Shown: positions 54,154-62,575 of the stretch, piece by piece | Layout: each line of letters begins with the position of its first letter | How positions within the stretch are numbered: the stretch's first letter is position 1 | Origin: Anaerolineaceae bacterium | GTDB taxonomy: Bacteria > Chloroflexota > Anaerolineae > Anaerolineales > Anaerolineaceae | Reading direction: 5' to 3' | Length of the DNA stretch: 64,000 nucleotides | Assembly (NCBI GenBank): GCA_012839565.1 | Contig: DUMZ01000005.1 | Coordinates: 171,444 to 235,443 of the forward strand | Notes under the pieces: model-generated | Told to the model about the DNA's origin: nothing | What the model saw: the letters and a program-made list of their open reading frames with translations, nothing else | Database searches by the model: none | Position numbers and translations under genes: made by a program

Positions 54154-55304
54154 TTGAAATTCCTTATACGGTCAAAATTCTGGCAAGCGTTATCCTGGCT
54201 TTCCTGCTGTTAGGCATTGCCATCATCTTCATTAATAAAACCCGCAAGCGTCGCCAGCAAGACGCCACAGTGCGCGAACGCCAAAGTCGAAAGCCCTTTC
54301 CGCAATCTGCCACCTTGTCAGAAAACGCGCTTATTGCCAAACAAGGCGACCCGCAAAGCCGCGAGCAAATTATCCGCGACCACTATCGCGACTGGCTTGC
54401 GCGCTATCTCCTGCCAACTTACGATGCCCGTGGCGCTTTTGTGCGGGTGGGCGTTGAGCGCAAGCGTTTACGCTATCAAGTCAGCACCACCTCCCTGGCA
54501 CAAGGATTTGCTTTGCTGCAAAGTGTGCTTATCGGCGGAGATGACCTGGCCGCCTCCGACCGTTACGAGCGATTGTTGACCTTCGTGATAGCTTACCCCA
54601 GCAATCAAAGCGAAGACCTGTGTTCCTGGCACACCCTGCCCGATATGACCGCCCCACCAAAACTCGAATCTGACCCACACGCCGAAGCCTGGATTGCCTT
54701 CAGTCTTTTGATGGCAGAAAAACAATGGGGCCAAAGTGAAAACTTCGATTACAAACGCATGCTTGAGTATCGCTTAAGCGCGCTTTTGGAATTGCAACAA
54801 AGCATTGAAGCCAGTGACCACAAACGCGCCATCTACGCGCCTTTGTTCTTTGATGCCTTCGCGCGTCACTCAGACGCTGAAGCCTGGCAAAAAACAGCCC
54901 TGGACCTGCGCAAGGAACTGCTCGCGCATATCAAAGGCGCGGAACTTAGCGCAGATGGGTCTGCTGAAGAAGCCTGGCTGGCATTTAGCACCTTGCATGT
55001 TGGCCTGGCAGGACTTCTGCTGAAAGAGTCCAGCCACCAAAATCTGGCAAATCAGTTTGAAGGTCTGGTCTACAATGCCATAAAAACCCTGCCCGCGAAA
55101 CTTGAGCAAGCCGAAGAAGACGGACTTTCGCCACTGGCACTCCTGGCTTGCTGCGCGCCCCTGGCGATGTTGCAAAACGACCAGGATTTGCTTGAAAAAT
55201 ACTGGAATACACTCAGCACACACAAAAGCGCCCAACACGACGCCATCGGCGAAACCCTGCGCCTCCTCGCGCTGATGACTATGAACGGAAACTTTTGGGT
55301 TTAG
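54150..55304 (+). CDS. Membrane-anchored GH8/six-hairpin-like protein
   Basis: 384 residues. One N-terminal helix (VKILASVILAFLLLGIAIIFI) and a basic segment anchor a soluble all-helical domain. DPHAEAWIAFSLLMAEKQWG resembles the D-x-D-x-x-I-A-x-x-L-L-A helix of GH8 glycosidases, and the alternation of helices fits a six-hairpin barrel. I could not identify the catalytic acid with confidence, so activity is unproven. The start overlaps ygiQ by four bases (ATGA), so the two are coupled. Confidence 0.6.
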   Translation: MIEIPYTVKILASVILAFLLLGIAIIFINKTRKRRQQDATVRERQSRKPFPQSATLSENALIAKQGDPQSREQIIRDHYRDWLARYLLPTYDARGAFVRVGVERKRLRYQVSTTSLAQGFALLQSVLIGGDDLAASDRYERLLTFVIAYPSNQSEDLCSWHTLPDMTAPPKLESDPHAEAWIAFSLLMAEKQWGQSENFDYKRMLEYRLSALLELQQSIEASDHKRAIYAPLFFDAFARHSDAEAWQKTALDLRKELLAHIKGAELSADGSAEEAWLAFSTLHVGLAGLLLKESSHQNLANQFEGLVYNAIKTLPAKLEQAEEDGLSPLALLACCAPLAMLQNDQDLLEKYWNTLSTHKSAQHDAIGETLRLLALMTMNGNFWV

Positions 55305-55372
55305 ACGATATAAGTCAAACAATCCGTGTAACTAATACCGTCATTTCCTACTATATTGCATTGAGCAAATTA

Positions 55373-55401
55373 TTGACGCACGGCGGGCGACGTGTTATTA
55401 T
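55373..55401 (+). promoter_or_regulatory. tRNA-Glu promoter
   Basis: TTGACG (55373-55378), 17 bases, TATTAT (55396-55401) preceded by TGT. It ends 12 bases before the tRNA. Confidence 0.85.
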
Positions 55402-55413
55402 TTTTTGCACCTT

Positions 55414-55486
55414 GCCCCCATCGTCTAGCGGCCTAGGACGTGGCCCTCTCAAGGCCAAAACCGGGATTCGAATTCCCGTGGGGGCA
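55414..55486 (+). tRNA. tRNA-Glu (anticodon CUC)
   Basis: A complete cloverleaf: acceptor GCCCCCA / TGGGGGC, D-arm GTCT..GGAC, anticodon stem TGGCC / GGCCA with loop CTCTCAA (anticodon CTC reading GAG), T-arm CCGGG-ATTCGAA-TTCCCG type with TTCGAAT, discriminator A. CCA is not encoded (ACAAA follows). Confidence 0.95.
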
Positions 55487-55493
55487 CAAATTC

Positions 55494-55530
55494 AAATGGA
55501 GAGCGTAACGAATGCTCCCCATTTTTGTTA
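55494..55530 (+). terminator. Terminator of tRNA-Glu
   Basis: Stem AAATGGAGAGC / GCTCCCCATTT (one mismatch) with a 9-base loop and TTTTG. It lies between the tRNA and the acyltransferase start. Confidence 0.75.
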
Positions 55531-55546
55531 TGTAAATGTGAGTAAA

Positions 55547-56629
55547 ATGATTAAATACCCCCGCTATCGCATTCGTCGCGCCATTCTAGATGGTATCGGC
55601 AAAGCCCTCATAGGTCTTTTAACCAACGTTAATATTGAAGGCCTTGAAAACATTCCCAAAACCGGCCCCGTAATTCTTGCTGGTAATCATGTTGAAAGCC
55701 TTGAATCAGCTTTTCAAGCTTTATATCCAAAACGTGTTGTTGAACCCATCGGCGCCGGCGACATCCCCTTTGACAGAGGTTTGGATAAATTTGTCAATCT
55801 TTATGGTTTCATTGCGGTTGACCGTGGAACGGTTGATCGCGCCGCCATGCGCGAAGCACAATCTGTGCTAGAACAGGGAGCTGCTTTGGGTATTTTCCCT
55901 GAAGGCGGTACCTGGCGACCCGCCAAGATGCCCGCGCAAATTGGTGTGGCTTTGCTCAGCGAGCGCGGAAAGGCACCTGTTGTACCGATCGGTTACAGTG
56001 GCTTTATCGGTGCCGTCAAAGCTGCTTTGAAGTTTCAACGCCCAAAACTAACCATGCGCGTTGGCAAACCCATTCCAGCTTTGGTCATTGACCCAAACGG
56101 CGCGCCTGTCAAAGAACAAATGCAAGCCTATGCCGATAAGGTTATGGACGAAGTGCACGCGCTCTTGGACGAAGCGGAACACAACATTATGCCCGAACGC
56201 GAAATTTTGCAGTTTACCATTCGCCGTGGAAAAGATGGCGATAAACTTCAAGAGTTGGAACCTGTCCAGGGTGGTGAAGCATTTGTAAGTTTAATTAATA
56301 CCAAAGTCATCCTCGATACACTTGCTCTTAGTCTAAAATTACCAACCCAGCCCTTTTACCCGGGGCAGGAAAGCATCACTGCTAGCAGCTTCATCGAAGC
56401 GATTAACGCGACTTTAACGTATCTCGAAGAAAAGCCCACTTTCTTCACCTACCGTATGGGACAGGAAATGGGCGAGCAAATCCCTGGTGTTTTGGAAAAA
56501 CTAAGACAGTTAGTTATCGAAAGCAAAGACCTGGGGCAGGATCTCATTTTGGATGGCTATGTTGAAGCTTTTTACCTGAATGGCGAAGAACGCCAAACGC
56601 ATCATATTTTCAAGATTGTAGCCGACTAA
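55547..56629 (+). CDS. PlsC-like 1-acylglycerol-3-phosphate acyltransferase family protein
   Basis: 360 residues. The acyltransferase domain (about 25-215) has GNHVESLES as block I, FVNLYGFIAVDRG as block II, FPEGGTW as block III and VPIGYSG as block IV. Block I gives HX4E instead of HX4D. The C-terminal 145 residues are extra relative to a typical 240-residue PlsC and are not recognised. ATG 55547 is chosen since the longer ORF (55295) would run through the tRNA; GTG 55538 is an alternative. Predicted role is phospholipid acylation at the membrane; the acyl donor is unknown. Confidence 0.8.
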   Translation: MIKYPRYRIRRAILDGIGKALIGLLTNVNIEGLENIPKTGPVILAGNHVESLESAFQALYPKRVVEPIGAGDIPFDRGLDKFVNLYGFIAVDRGTVDRAAMREAQSVLEQGAALGIFPEGGTWRPAKMPAQIGVALLSERGKAPVVPIGYSGFIGAVKAALKFQRPKLTMRVGKPIPALVIDPNGAPVKEQMQAYADKVMDEVHALLDEAEHNIMPEREILQFTIRRGKDGDKLQELEPVQGGEAFVSLINTKVILDTLALSLKLPTQPFYPGQESITASSFIEAINATLTYLEEKPTFFTYRMGQEMGEQIPGVLEKLRQLVIESKDLGQDLILDGYVEAFYLNGEERQTHHIFKIVAD

Positions 56630-56657
56630 CAGCCAAAGAACTTACCAACAAAAGAAA

Positions 56658-58385
56658 CTAAGCGGGCTTTGGCTCGCTTTTTTTGATATCTTTTACATTC
56701 AGCTGCACATTGCGCATGCCCATATACTCATTGATTTCGACCGTATAGGCGATGTCGATATAGTCCGGCATGTTATTTACCCAATGTCCTTGCCGGAAAG
56801 CAATCGCATCGAATTCCTGTTGGCCATCACGCACACTAAACTTCAGATGCGCCCCATTACCCACCGTGCGCACCCGCAAAGCCTGGCAATGATGGCTGCT
56901 AAAAAGCGCGTCTGGGTTCTTGTGCCCGGTTGGTTCCAGTTGCGCTACATCGTTGAGAATGCCCGGTATATGTTCCGGTTTCAGACGCGCAAGGTCAATA
57001 TCATAATCAATGCGCAAAATGGGCAGGAGCGTCATATCTCCCAGTTTTTCTGTCGCCACCTGGTTAATGCGCTCCACAAAAGCATCAACGTTCTCCAGTT
57101 TAAGCGTCAGTCCGGCTGCCATGGCATGTCCGCCATGCTTTTCGAGTAAATCTTCGCATTCCTTTAAAGTTTCGTGGATGTTTAACTCTTCAATGGAACG
57201 GGCGGAAGCGACGATTTTATCGCCTTCAATGTGCCCGACAATAGCAGGTTTATAAAGCGATTCAACAATTCTTCCCGCTGCCAGGCCCACCAGACCTTGA
57301 TTGAAATCTTCTGATGCCACGAAGATAACTTTGAAATCCTCGTCCGAAGCCAAAGCTTCCTGAACGGCGATTTCTTCAATTTCATTAAGCAAATTTTTGC
57401 GTTCCTGGTTTTTATTGTCCAGGTCCTGAGCAAGGCGCGCCGCCTCAAACAGTTCCTGCGTGACCAAAAGTTCAAACGCTGCCATCGCGGAATCCATGCG
57501 TCCCGCCGCATTCAAGCGGGGTCCAATGCCAAAACCGAGATGTCCGGCATTGAGTTGGTCAAGCTTGATGCCCGCCACCTGGCTAAGCGAAAACAAACCC
57601 TGACGCGGATGCATGCGCATGAGTGCCAGACCACGTTTTACCAAAGAGCGGTTTTCGCCGTTTAGTTCAGCCACATCGACAACGGTGCCAATCGCCACCA
57701 GGTCAAGCCACTGGTCAGGGTCAATTTCCGGGTTTGGATAGCGTTGCAAATAAGCCACAACCAGCTTCCAGGCGATGCCCACGCCAGCCAGTTCTTTGTA
57801 AGGATACGGGTCGGTGGGACGATGCGGATTGATAATTGCCGCGGCATCAGGCAAAACCTCCGGCACCTGATGATGGTCGGTGATAATCACGCGCATTCCC
57901 AGTTCGCTGGCACGGGCGACCTCAGCCACGGAACTGATGCCACAGTCAACGGTAATTAACAGTTTCACGCCTTCATCAGCCAGTTGTTCAATGGCCTCGA
58001 GATTAAGCCCATAGCCTTCATCAAAGCGGTTTGGGATATAAACCCGCGCGTCCAGACCCAACTGCGCCAAAAATTCATATAAGATAGCTGACGATGTCAC
58101 CCCATCGGCATCATAATCACCATAGATGGCGATCTTTTGCCCGGACTGAATAGCGTCATGCAAGACTTCAACCGCTTCATGCATTCCCAGCATCTGAAAC
58201 GGGTCAGGATTAGTAGGTGAGTCGCCGGAAATATAAGCCAAAGCGGCCTCGTTGCTTTCAATACCCCGGTTGTAAAGCAATTGTCTTAAAAATGGAGAGA
58301 CATCAGGCATTTGGCGACTGATGTTCGGCGGGATAAGCGGTGAAGTAATCCATCTTTTAGCTAACTGTCGGGGTGTCTTTGGCAT
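56658..58385 (-). CDS. recJ: Single-stranded-DNA-specific exonuclease RecJ
   Basis: A 5'-3' ssDNA exonuclease of repair and recombination. 575 residues with the DHH domain (IYGDYDADGVTSSAIL near 75; ITVDCGISSVAEV; ITDHHQVPE with the namesake DHH) and DHHA1 (HGGHAMAAGLTL), then an OB fold. All phosphoesterase Asp/His residues are visible. ATG 58385 follows AAGGAAA. The 3' end overlaps the terminator of the convergent acyltransferase gene. Confidence 0.96.
   Translation of the reverse strand: MPKTPRQLAKRWITSPLIPPNISRQMPDVSPFLRQLLYNRGIESNEAALAYISGDSPTNPDPFQMLGMHEAVEVLHDAIQSGQKIAIYGDYDADGVTSSAILYEFLAQLGLDARVYIPNRFDEGYGLNLEAIEQLADEGVKLLITVDCGISSVAEVARASELGMRVIITDHHQVPEVLPDAAAIINPHRPTDPYPYKELAGVGIAWKLVVAYLQRYPNPEIDPDQWLDLVAIGTVVDVAELNGENRSLVKRGLALMRMHPRQGLFSLSQVAGIKLDQLNAGHLGFGIGPRLNAAGRMDSAMAAFELLVTQELFEAARLAQDLDNKNQERKNLLNEIEEIAVQEALASDEDFKVIFVASEDFNQGLVGLAAGRIVESLYKPAIVGHIEGDKIVASARSIEELNIHETLKECEDLLEKHGGHAMAAGLTLKLENVDAFVERINQVATEKLGDMTLLPILRIDYDIDLARLKPEHIPGILNDVAQLEPTGHKNPDALFSSHHCQALRVRTVGNGAHLKFSVRDGQQEFDAIAFRQGHWVNNMPDYIDIAYTVEINEYMGMRNVQLNVKDIKKSEPKPA
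56660..56684 (+). terminator. Terminator of the acyltransferase gene, inside the recJ 3' end
   Basis: Stem AAGCGGGC / GCTCGCTT (one G-T) with a TTTG loop and eight T. The same bases encode the last residues of RecJ. Confidence 0.8.
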
Positions 58386-58523
58386 TGTGTTTTCCTTGGT
58401 TTTTCTCTATTCTACCTTTTTATCTTCGCTTTTCAAAAACATCCTGCAAAAGCTGATGATAAAAGGTCTAAGGACATAATGAAACCAAATAATTTTATTA
58501 CTTGTTTATGTACTGGCAATATT

Positions 58524-58552
58524 GCGACAGAACAGGGCATGTGTTGTAAAAT
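58524..58552 (+). promoter_or_regulatory. Leaderless promoter of psuG
   Basis: GCGACA (58524-58529), 17 bases, TAAAAT (58547-58552), then six bases (TAGTGC) and ATG 58559. No SD. Confidence 0.55.
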
Positions 58553-58558
58553 TAGTGC

Positions 58559-59527
58559 ATGGAAGATACAACTAAAAATCACCAAACAATTCATACTGAC
58601 GTGCTGGACAGCCCCGAAGTACGCCAGGCCCGCGCCACTGGCGCGCCTATCGTTGCCCTTGAGTCAACCGTCATTACTCATGGTTTGCCCCAGGGAGAAA
58701 ACCTAAAACTTGCCCGGGCGATGGAAAAGACCGTCATTGAAAACGGTGCGATACCTGCCACAGTCGCCGTCATCGACGGACGCATTCGCCTGGGTATCAC
58801 CAACGAAGAACTCGAAGCGCTTGCCGTACACCCCAATCCGCGTAAAGTGAGCATCCGCGATTTTGGCTACACCCTGTCAAAAGGCATAAGTGGCGGCACG
58901 ACCGTAGCAGCCACAGCGTTTGTTGCCCACAAGCAAGGAGTGCGGGTCTTCGCGACAGGTGGCATCGGTGGCGTGCACCGTCAAGCCCCATTTGACGTCT
59001 CCACCGACCTCAACCAGATTGCCAAAACCCCGCTGTTGGTCGTTTGTGCCGGCATGAAAGCCATCCTGGATTTACCGTCCACAATGGAGTATCTCGAAAC
59101 CCAGGGCGTGCCCGTTATCGGTTACCAAACCGATGAACTCCCCGCTTTCTATTCCCGCAGCAGTGGCATTCGCCTGAACCAACGCGCTGACAGTCCGCTT
59201 GAAGTCGCGCGAATTGCTTACGCACACTGGTCACTGGGCTTCAGGCAAGGTATTGTCCTTACCGTTCCTGTGCCAGAAAAAGACGCCATCGCGCGTGAAG
59301 AGATGGAAGGCTGGATTGATGACGCGCTCATTGAAGCGCAGCATGCGGGCATTTTGGGCAACGCGGTAACGCCATTCCTGTTGGACAAAGTCAGCCAACT
59401 TAGTGGCGGGCGCAGTATGCACAGTAATATCGCTCTGCTCCTCAATAACGCGATGGTGGCAAGTCAGGTTGCACGCGAGCTAAACACACTTTTGCGCCAC
59501 GAAGAAAGTCAGCTTCAGCTTAGTTAG
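58559..59527 (+). CDS. psuG: Pseudouridine-5'-phosphate glycosidase
   Basis: Reversibly splits pseudouridine 5'-phosphate to uracil and ribose 5-phosphate in pseudouridine salvage. 322 residues. VALESTVITHGLPQGEN is the family start, followed by ATVAVIDGRIRLG, the lysine segment SGGTTVAATAF, FATGGIGGVHR and GRSMHSNIALLLNNA. Length and motifs are complete. The partner kinase psuK is not in the window. Confidence 0.95.
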   Translation: MEDTTKNHQTIHTDVLDSPEVRQARATGAPIVALESTVITHGLPQGENLKLARAMEKTVIENGAIPATVAVIDGRIRLGITNEELEALAVHPNPRKVSIRDFGYTLSKGISGGTTVAATAFVAHKQGVRVFATGGIGGVHRQAPFDVSTDLNQIAKTPLLVVCAGMKAILDLPSTMEYLETQGVPVIGYQTDELPAFYSRSSGIRLNQRADSPLEVARIAYAHWSLGFRQGIVLTVPVPEKDAIAREEMEGWIDDALIEAQHAGILGNAVTPFLLDKVSQLSGGRSMHSNIALLLNNAMVASQVARELNTLLRHEESQLQLS

Positions 59528-59574
59528 GCTTTCTGGCTATAAATCAATGTTGACAGTATCGGATTAGGTGACAA

Positions 59575-60435
59575 TCAGGGCGTATTCGTTGGCCAGGGCG
59601 TAGACGTGCGCGTTGGCGTTGATGTTGGCAAGGCGGTATTCGTTGGTGTCGCAGTTTGGGTTGGGGTGATTGTTGGCGTGCTTGTGGGTGGCGTGCCCAG
59701 GACAGTGAAACTCGCCGACCTGACCCAACCATGCCCCACAAAAAACAGCAGGCGATAAGCCCCTGGTTTCCACTTGCTGGGTTCAAGTTCCAGCTTCGCC
59801 ACGCCATAGCCCCCACTTCCGCCCTGCCAGCGACCCGTATGTGACTGGATGAGATCACCATCACGGTACCAAAGTTCAGTCCACTGCACGCCTTCGTCCA
59901 TCATGTTGTAACTGTAACAGGCATAAATCGTTTCCAGCGGGTTCTCAAATTCTGTTGCCGGGTCAATCGGCTGCAAACCATCATCAATTTCCCGTGCGAA
60001 GACAATGCCACTCAAAGCATAATTATCACCTGGGGTGATAATCGACTCAAACTGAGACGCAATATCATCTGGCACAGACGGGGTATTCGTGACCGATGGG
60101 GTGTTGGTGATGGTTGGCGTAAGCGTGATGGTGGGCGTTAGCGTAATCGTTGGTGTCAGGGTGATGGTAGGTGTCAGTGATGGCGTCAAACTGGGTGGAA
60201 AATAGGTGTACATAACGCCTTCACCATAGCGAAAATTCAAATAGGCGAAAGCAAAAAGTGCCAAAGCACCAATAATCAAGCGAATGCCCAACTCAATTTG
60301 ATGACGACGCTTGGTGAAAAAAGAGAGTTTCCGACCTTCGACAATCGTTCTTCGGGCACGAGACGCTGTTGCAAGCCCCGCCACGACAGCCAGGATGCTG
60401 ATGGTCATTATCGTCGAACGAATGTCGATGTTCAT
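59575..60435 (-). CDS. T/P-repeat membrane protein of unknown function
   Basis: 286 residues. Two membrane helices (about 8-25 and 52-70) precede a run of PTITLT-like repeats (about 80-120), a 130-residue outer domain (DNYALSGIVFAREIDDG, TIYACYSYNMMDEGVQW, YRLLFFVGHGW) and a second Thr/Pro tail to the stop. I recognise no family; the middle part resembles domains of other Anaerolineae surface proteins in style only. ATG 60435 is six bases after TATAAT; the track ORF start at 60768 is inside the FemAB gene. Confidence 0.65.
   Translation of the reverse strand: MNIDIRSTIMTISILAVVAGLATASRARRTIVEGRKLSFFTKRRHQIELGIRLIIGALALFAFAYLNFRYGEGVMYTYFPPSLTPSLTPTITLTPTITLTPTITLTPTITNTPSVTNTPSVPDDIASQFESIITPGDNYALSGIVFAREIDDGLQPIDPATEFENPLETIYACYSYNMMDEGVQWTELWYRDGDLIQSHTGRWQGGSGGYGVAKLELEPSKWKPGAYRLLFFVGHGWVRSASFTVLGTPPTSTPTITPTQTATPTNTALPTSTPTRTSTPWPTNTP
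60065..60195. repeat. Tandem 24-base repeats coding for TPTITL units
   Basis: Degenerate GTGATGGTTGGCGTTAG-type copies within the T/P-rich segment of the 59575 gene. Confidence 0.65.
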
Positions 60436-60441
60436 GGTCTG

Positions 60442-60447
60442 ATTATA
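60442..60447 (-). promoter_or_regulatory. -10 box of leaderless T/P-repeat gene
   Basis: TGCTATAAT, six bases (CAGACC), ATG 60435 on the minus strand. TTTCCA lies 17 bases upstream. No SD. Confidence 0.55.
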
Positions 60448-60500
60448 GCATTGCTGCCAGGGTCTGGAAAAGCTGAAAAAATAGCGTTCGGCTTTAAAAA

Positions 60501-61607
60501 TTATTCGTTGAGTGATTCTCTCGTGGCTTGCTTGCCACGCCGGCGCATAATGTCCAGCAAACGTGGCAAAACCTTCGTGTAAAGATTGTAGAGCAAGGGT
60601 CTGGCCAAAAAATCCCAGGCACCAATGTGTCGCGCGGTTGTGCCGTTGAAGCCTTCTTTGAAACGGTAAACACCCCAAAGACTGTCGCTTTCGTCGAAGA
60701 CATCCGGCGCGCCCCACATATCGTAACTTTCGCAACCCAGCTGTTTGGAAAGTTTTATCGCTTCCCATTGCAAAAGGTAATTTGGCATCAACTCCCGATA
60801 TTTGTCAGTAGACATACCATACATATACCGTGCCACACCGTTAAAGTGAAAGATAAACAGTCCCGCCACCGCTTCACCTTCAACTTCGGCGATAAGCGCG
60901 TGGCACATATCAGCTTCCACAAAACTTTCCCAAAGCTCCAGATAGTAATCTTCTCCGCGGATAACAAAATCATCGCGTAAGGCGGTATACGCGTAAGTCT
61001 GATAAAGCATGGGTAAGTCAGCCAAACTTGCCTGACGCACACTTACACCACGTCGCGTGGCAAGCCGAATGTTGTAGCGTGTTTTTTGTTTCATCGCGGC
61101 AAGGATTTCTTCTTCATCGCGCGTCAAATCGATAAAAACAGTGTTACGAAATTGAATCTGGTCTTGCGAAAACAACCAGTTCCGTCCCTTGAGTTCGTTT
61201 TCAAACTCAACACCTAATGCTGATACTGTTTCATCTTCTGCGCCAGGAACACCGGTACCTAAAAGCACATCAGGGTCGATTTTGAGAAAGATAGCTTTCT
61301 GATCGCGCGCGTAGTTCTGCAAATCGTCTAAAACCCGTTCGCGTAAGGCTTTGTTCGCCCAGTTAAGGTTCGGACCCTTGGGACAATATAAAACACGCAG
61401 GCGGAGAAAGCCAAGTTTGAGTTCCCGTCTCAAAAAAAGCGCGCAGGCTTCAATATTTTGAGCTTCGTTATACCAAACAAAGGTTTCGGGCGTCCAGCCG
61501 TTGCGGATTTTTGACGCGCCCCATTCCCAGGTCTGTAAAATATGCGCCTCAGGGAACTGCAACAAAAGCTGGTTCCACTCACTTGGCGTCGTCTTAAAGG
61601 CTTGCAT
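60501..61607 (-). CDS. FemAB-family aminoacyl ligase 2
   Basis: 368 residues of the FemX/FemAB GNAT-fold family, which transfer amino acids from aminoacyl-tRNA to peptidoglycan stem peptides. Visible are ILQTWEWGASKIRNGW, MKQKTRYNIRLATRRG and YLLQWEAIKLSKQLGCESYDMWG. The start overlaps the previous FemAB gene by 14 bases (ATG 61607); the longer ORF (61679) lies in it. The amino acid added cannot be read from sequence. It ends in a basic tail (RRRGKQATR). Confidence 0.9.
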   Translation of the reverse strand: MQAFKTTPSEWNQLLLQFPEAHILQTWEWGASKIRNGWTPETFVWYNEAQNIEACALFLRRELKLGFLRLRVLYCPKGPNLNWANKALRERVLDDLQNYARDQKAIFLKIDPDVLLGTGVPGAEDETVSALGVEFENELKGRNWLFSQDQIQFRNTVFIDLTRDEEEILAAMKQKTRYNIRLATRRGVSVRQASLADLPMLYQTYAYTALRDDFVIRGEDYYLELWESFVEADMCHALIAEVEGEAVAGLFIFHFNGVARYMYGMSTDKYRELMPNYLLQWEAIKLSKQLGCESYDMWGAPDVFDESDSLWGVYRFKEGFNGTTARHIGAWDFLARPLLYNLYTKVLPRLLDIMRRRGKQATRESLNE

Positions 61608-62574
61608 TTTCGCCACCTGTCCGCTTATTTCTAAGCCAGCGATAAGCTTTGTACAAGAGGGGTTTAAAGACCTTAACATAAGCTGGTGCGGAACGCTTCA
61701 CTTCACCACCAAAGCCGCGTTTGAAGCGATAAACACCCCATAAGCCATCCGAACGTAACATAAATTGTTCTTCAAGCTCGTCTTCATCAGCATCAGGAAT
61801 GCCCCACATATCATACAGTGTGGCACCGTGGACCTTGGCATAACGCATGGCTTCCCATTGCAAGAGATAGGTAGGCATCAGATTACGATGCTTGTCATTT
61901 GACGCGCCATAAAAATACCAGGCACGCTGCCCATATAAAAAGAGCATCAAATAGGCCAGTGATTCACCTTCATACGATGCCCGCAAAAGCACACACTGAC
62001 CTTTTGGTTCAAAGATTTCAAACGCATTTTGGTAATAAGGCAGACTGTGTAGCGCAAAACCATCCCGTCCGCTGGTGATAAGCATCTGCTCGTAGAAATC
62101 ATCCAGGTCGTGGCTCGTTTCAACCTTGATGCCCTTGCGTTCAGCCAGGCGAATGTTATAGCGGGTTTTTTGTTTCATTGTCGCTAGAATAGTCGTTTCT
62201 TCCGAACTGATATCAATCAGAATCGTGCCACGTGGTTGTATTGTTGCTTCGTCTTTTATGTAATTTGGAAAGACACTGTCTAAACCAGCAGTGTCATAAG
62301 GCTCGTCAAGGTCAGGTTCAATTTGCAGGAAAACCGCGTTGCGCTGACGACATTCAGTTTCAATTTTGGGCAACAATCGCGTCCATTCTTCACCAATGCC
62401 CGCTTTCGGCACATAAGCTACCGAAAGTCCAAGAGGCAAGCGCTTGAACAGCACCAGTGCCGACTCTTGCCCGCTATGTAAGCGGACTGGTTCCCATCCA
62501 TAGCGCGCCTTAAATTCGCCCCAGCTATCGGTTTGCAGAATATGCTGGCTGGCAGGAAAAGCAGAAAATGTCAC
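61594..62574 (-). CDS. FemAB-family aminoacyl ligase 1
   Basis: 326 residues, a paralogue of the downstream gene with the same blocks: ILQTDSWGEFKARYGWEP, MKQKTRYNIRLAERKG, HRNLMPTYLLQWEAM and TLYDMWGIPDADE. The start is GTG 62574, one base after the stop of the sugar transferase gene, so translation is coupled. Two ligases in a row suggest a bridge of two residues or two linkage steps, as with FemA and FemB in staphylococci. Confidence 0.9.
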   Translation of the reverse strand: MTFSAFPASQHILQTDSWGEFKARYGWEPVRLHSGQESALVLFKRLPLGLSVAYVPKAGIGEEWTRLLPKIETECRQRNAVFLQIEPDLDEPYDTAGLDSVFPNYIKDEATIQPRGTILIDISSEETTILATMKQKTRYNIRLAERKGIKVETSHDLDDFYEQMLITSGRDGFALHSLPYYQNAFEIFEPKGQCVLLRASYEGESLAYLMLFLYGQRAWYFYGASNDKHRNLMPTYLLQWEAMRYAKVHGATLYDMWGIPDADEDELEEQFMLRSDGLWGVYRFKRGFGGEVKRSAPAYVKVFKPLLYKAYRWLRNKRTGGENASL

Positions 62575-62575
62575 T

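Noticed and set aside
55295-55546. N-terminal extension of the acyltransferase ORF
   Set aside because: It would translate the whole tRNA-Glu gene and its promoter; the conserved protein begins at 55547.
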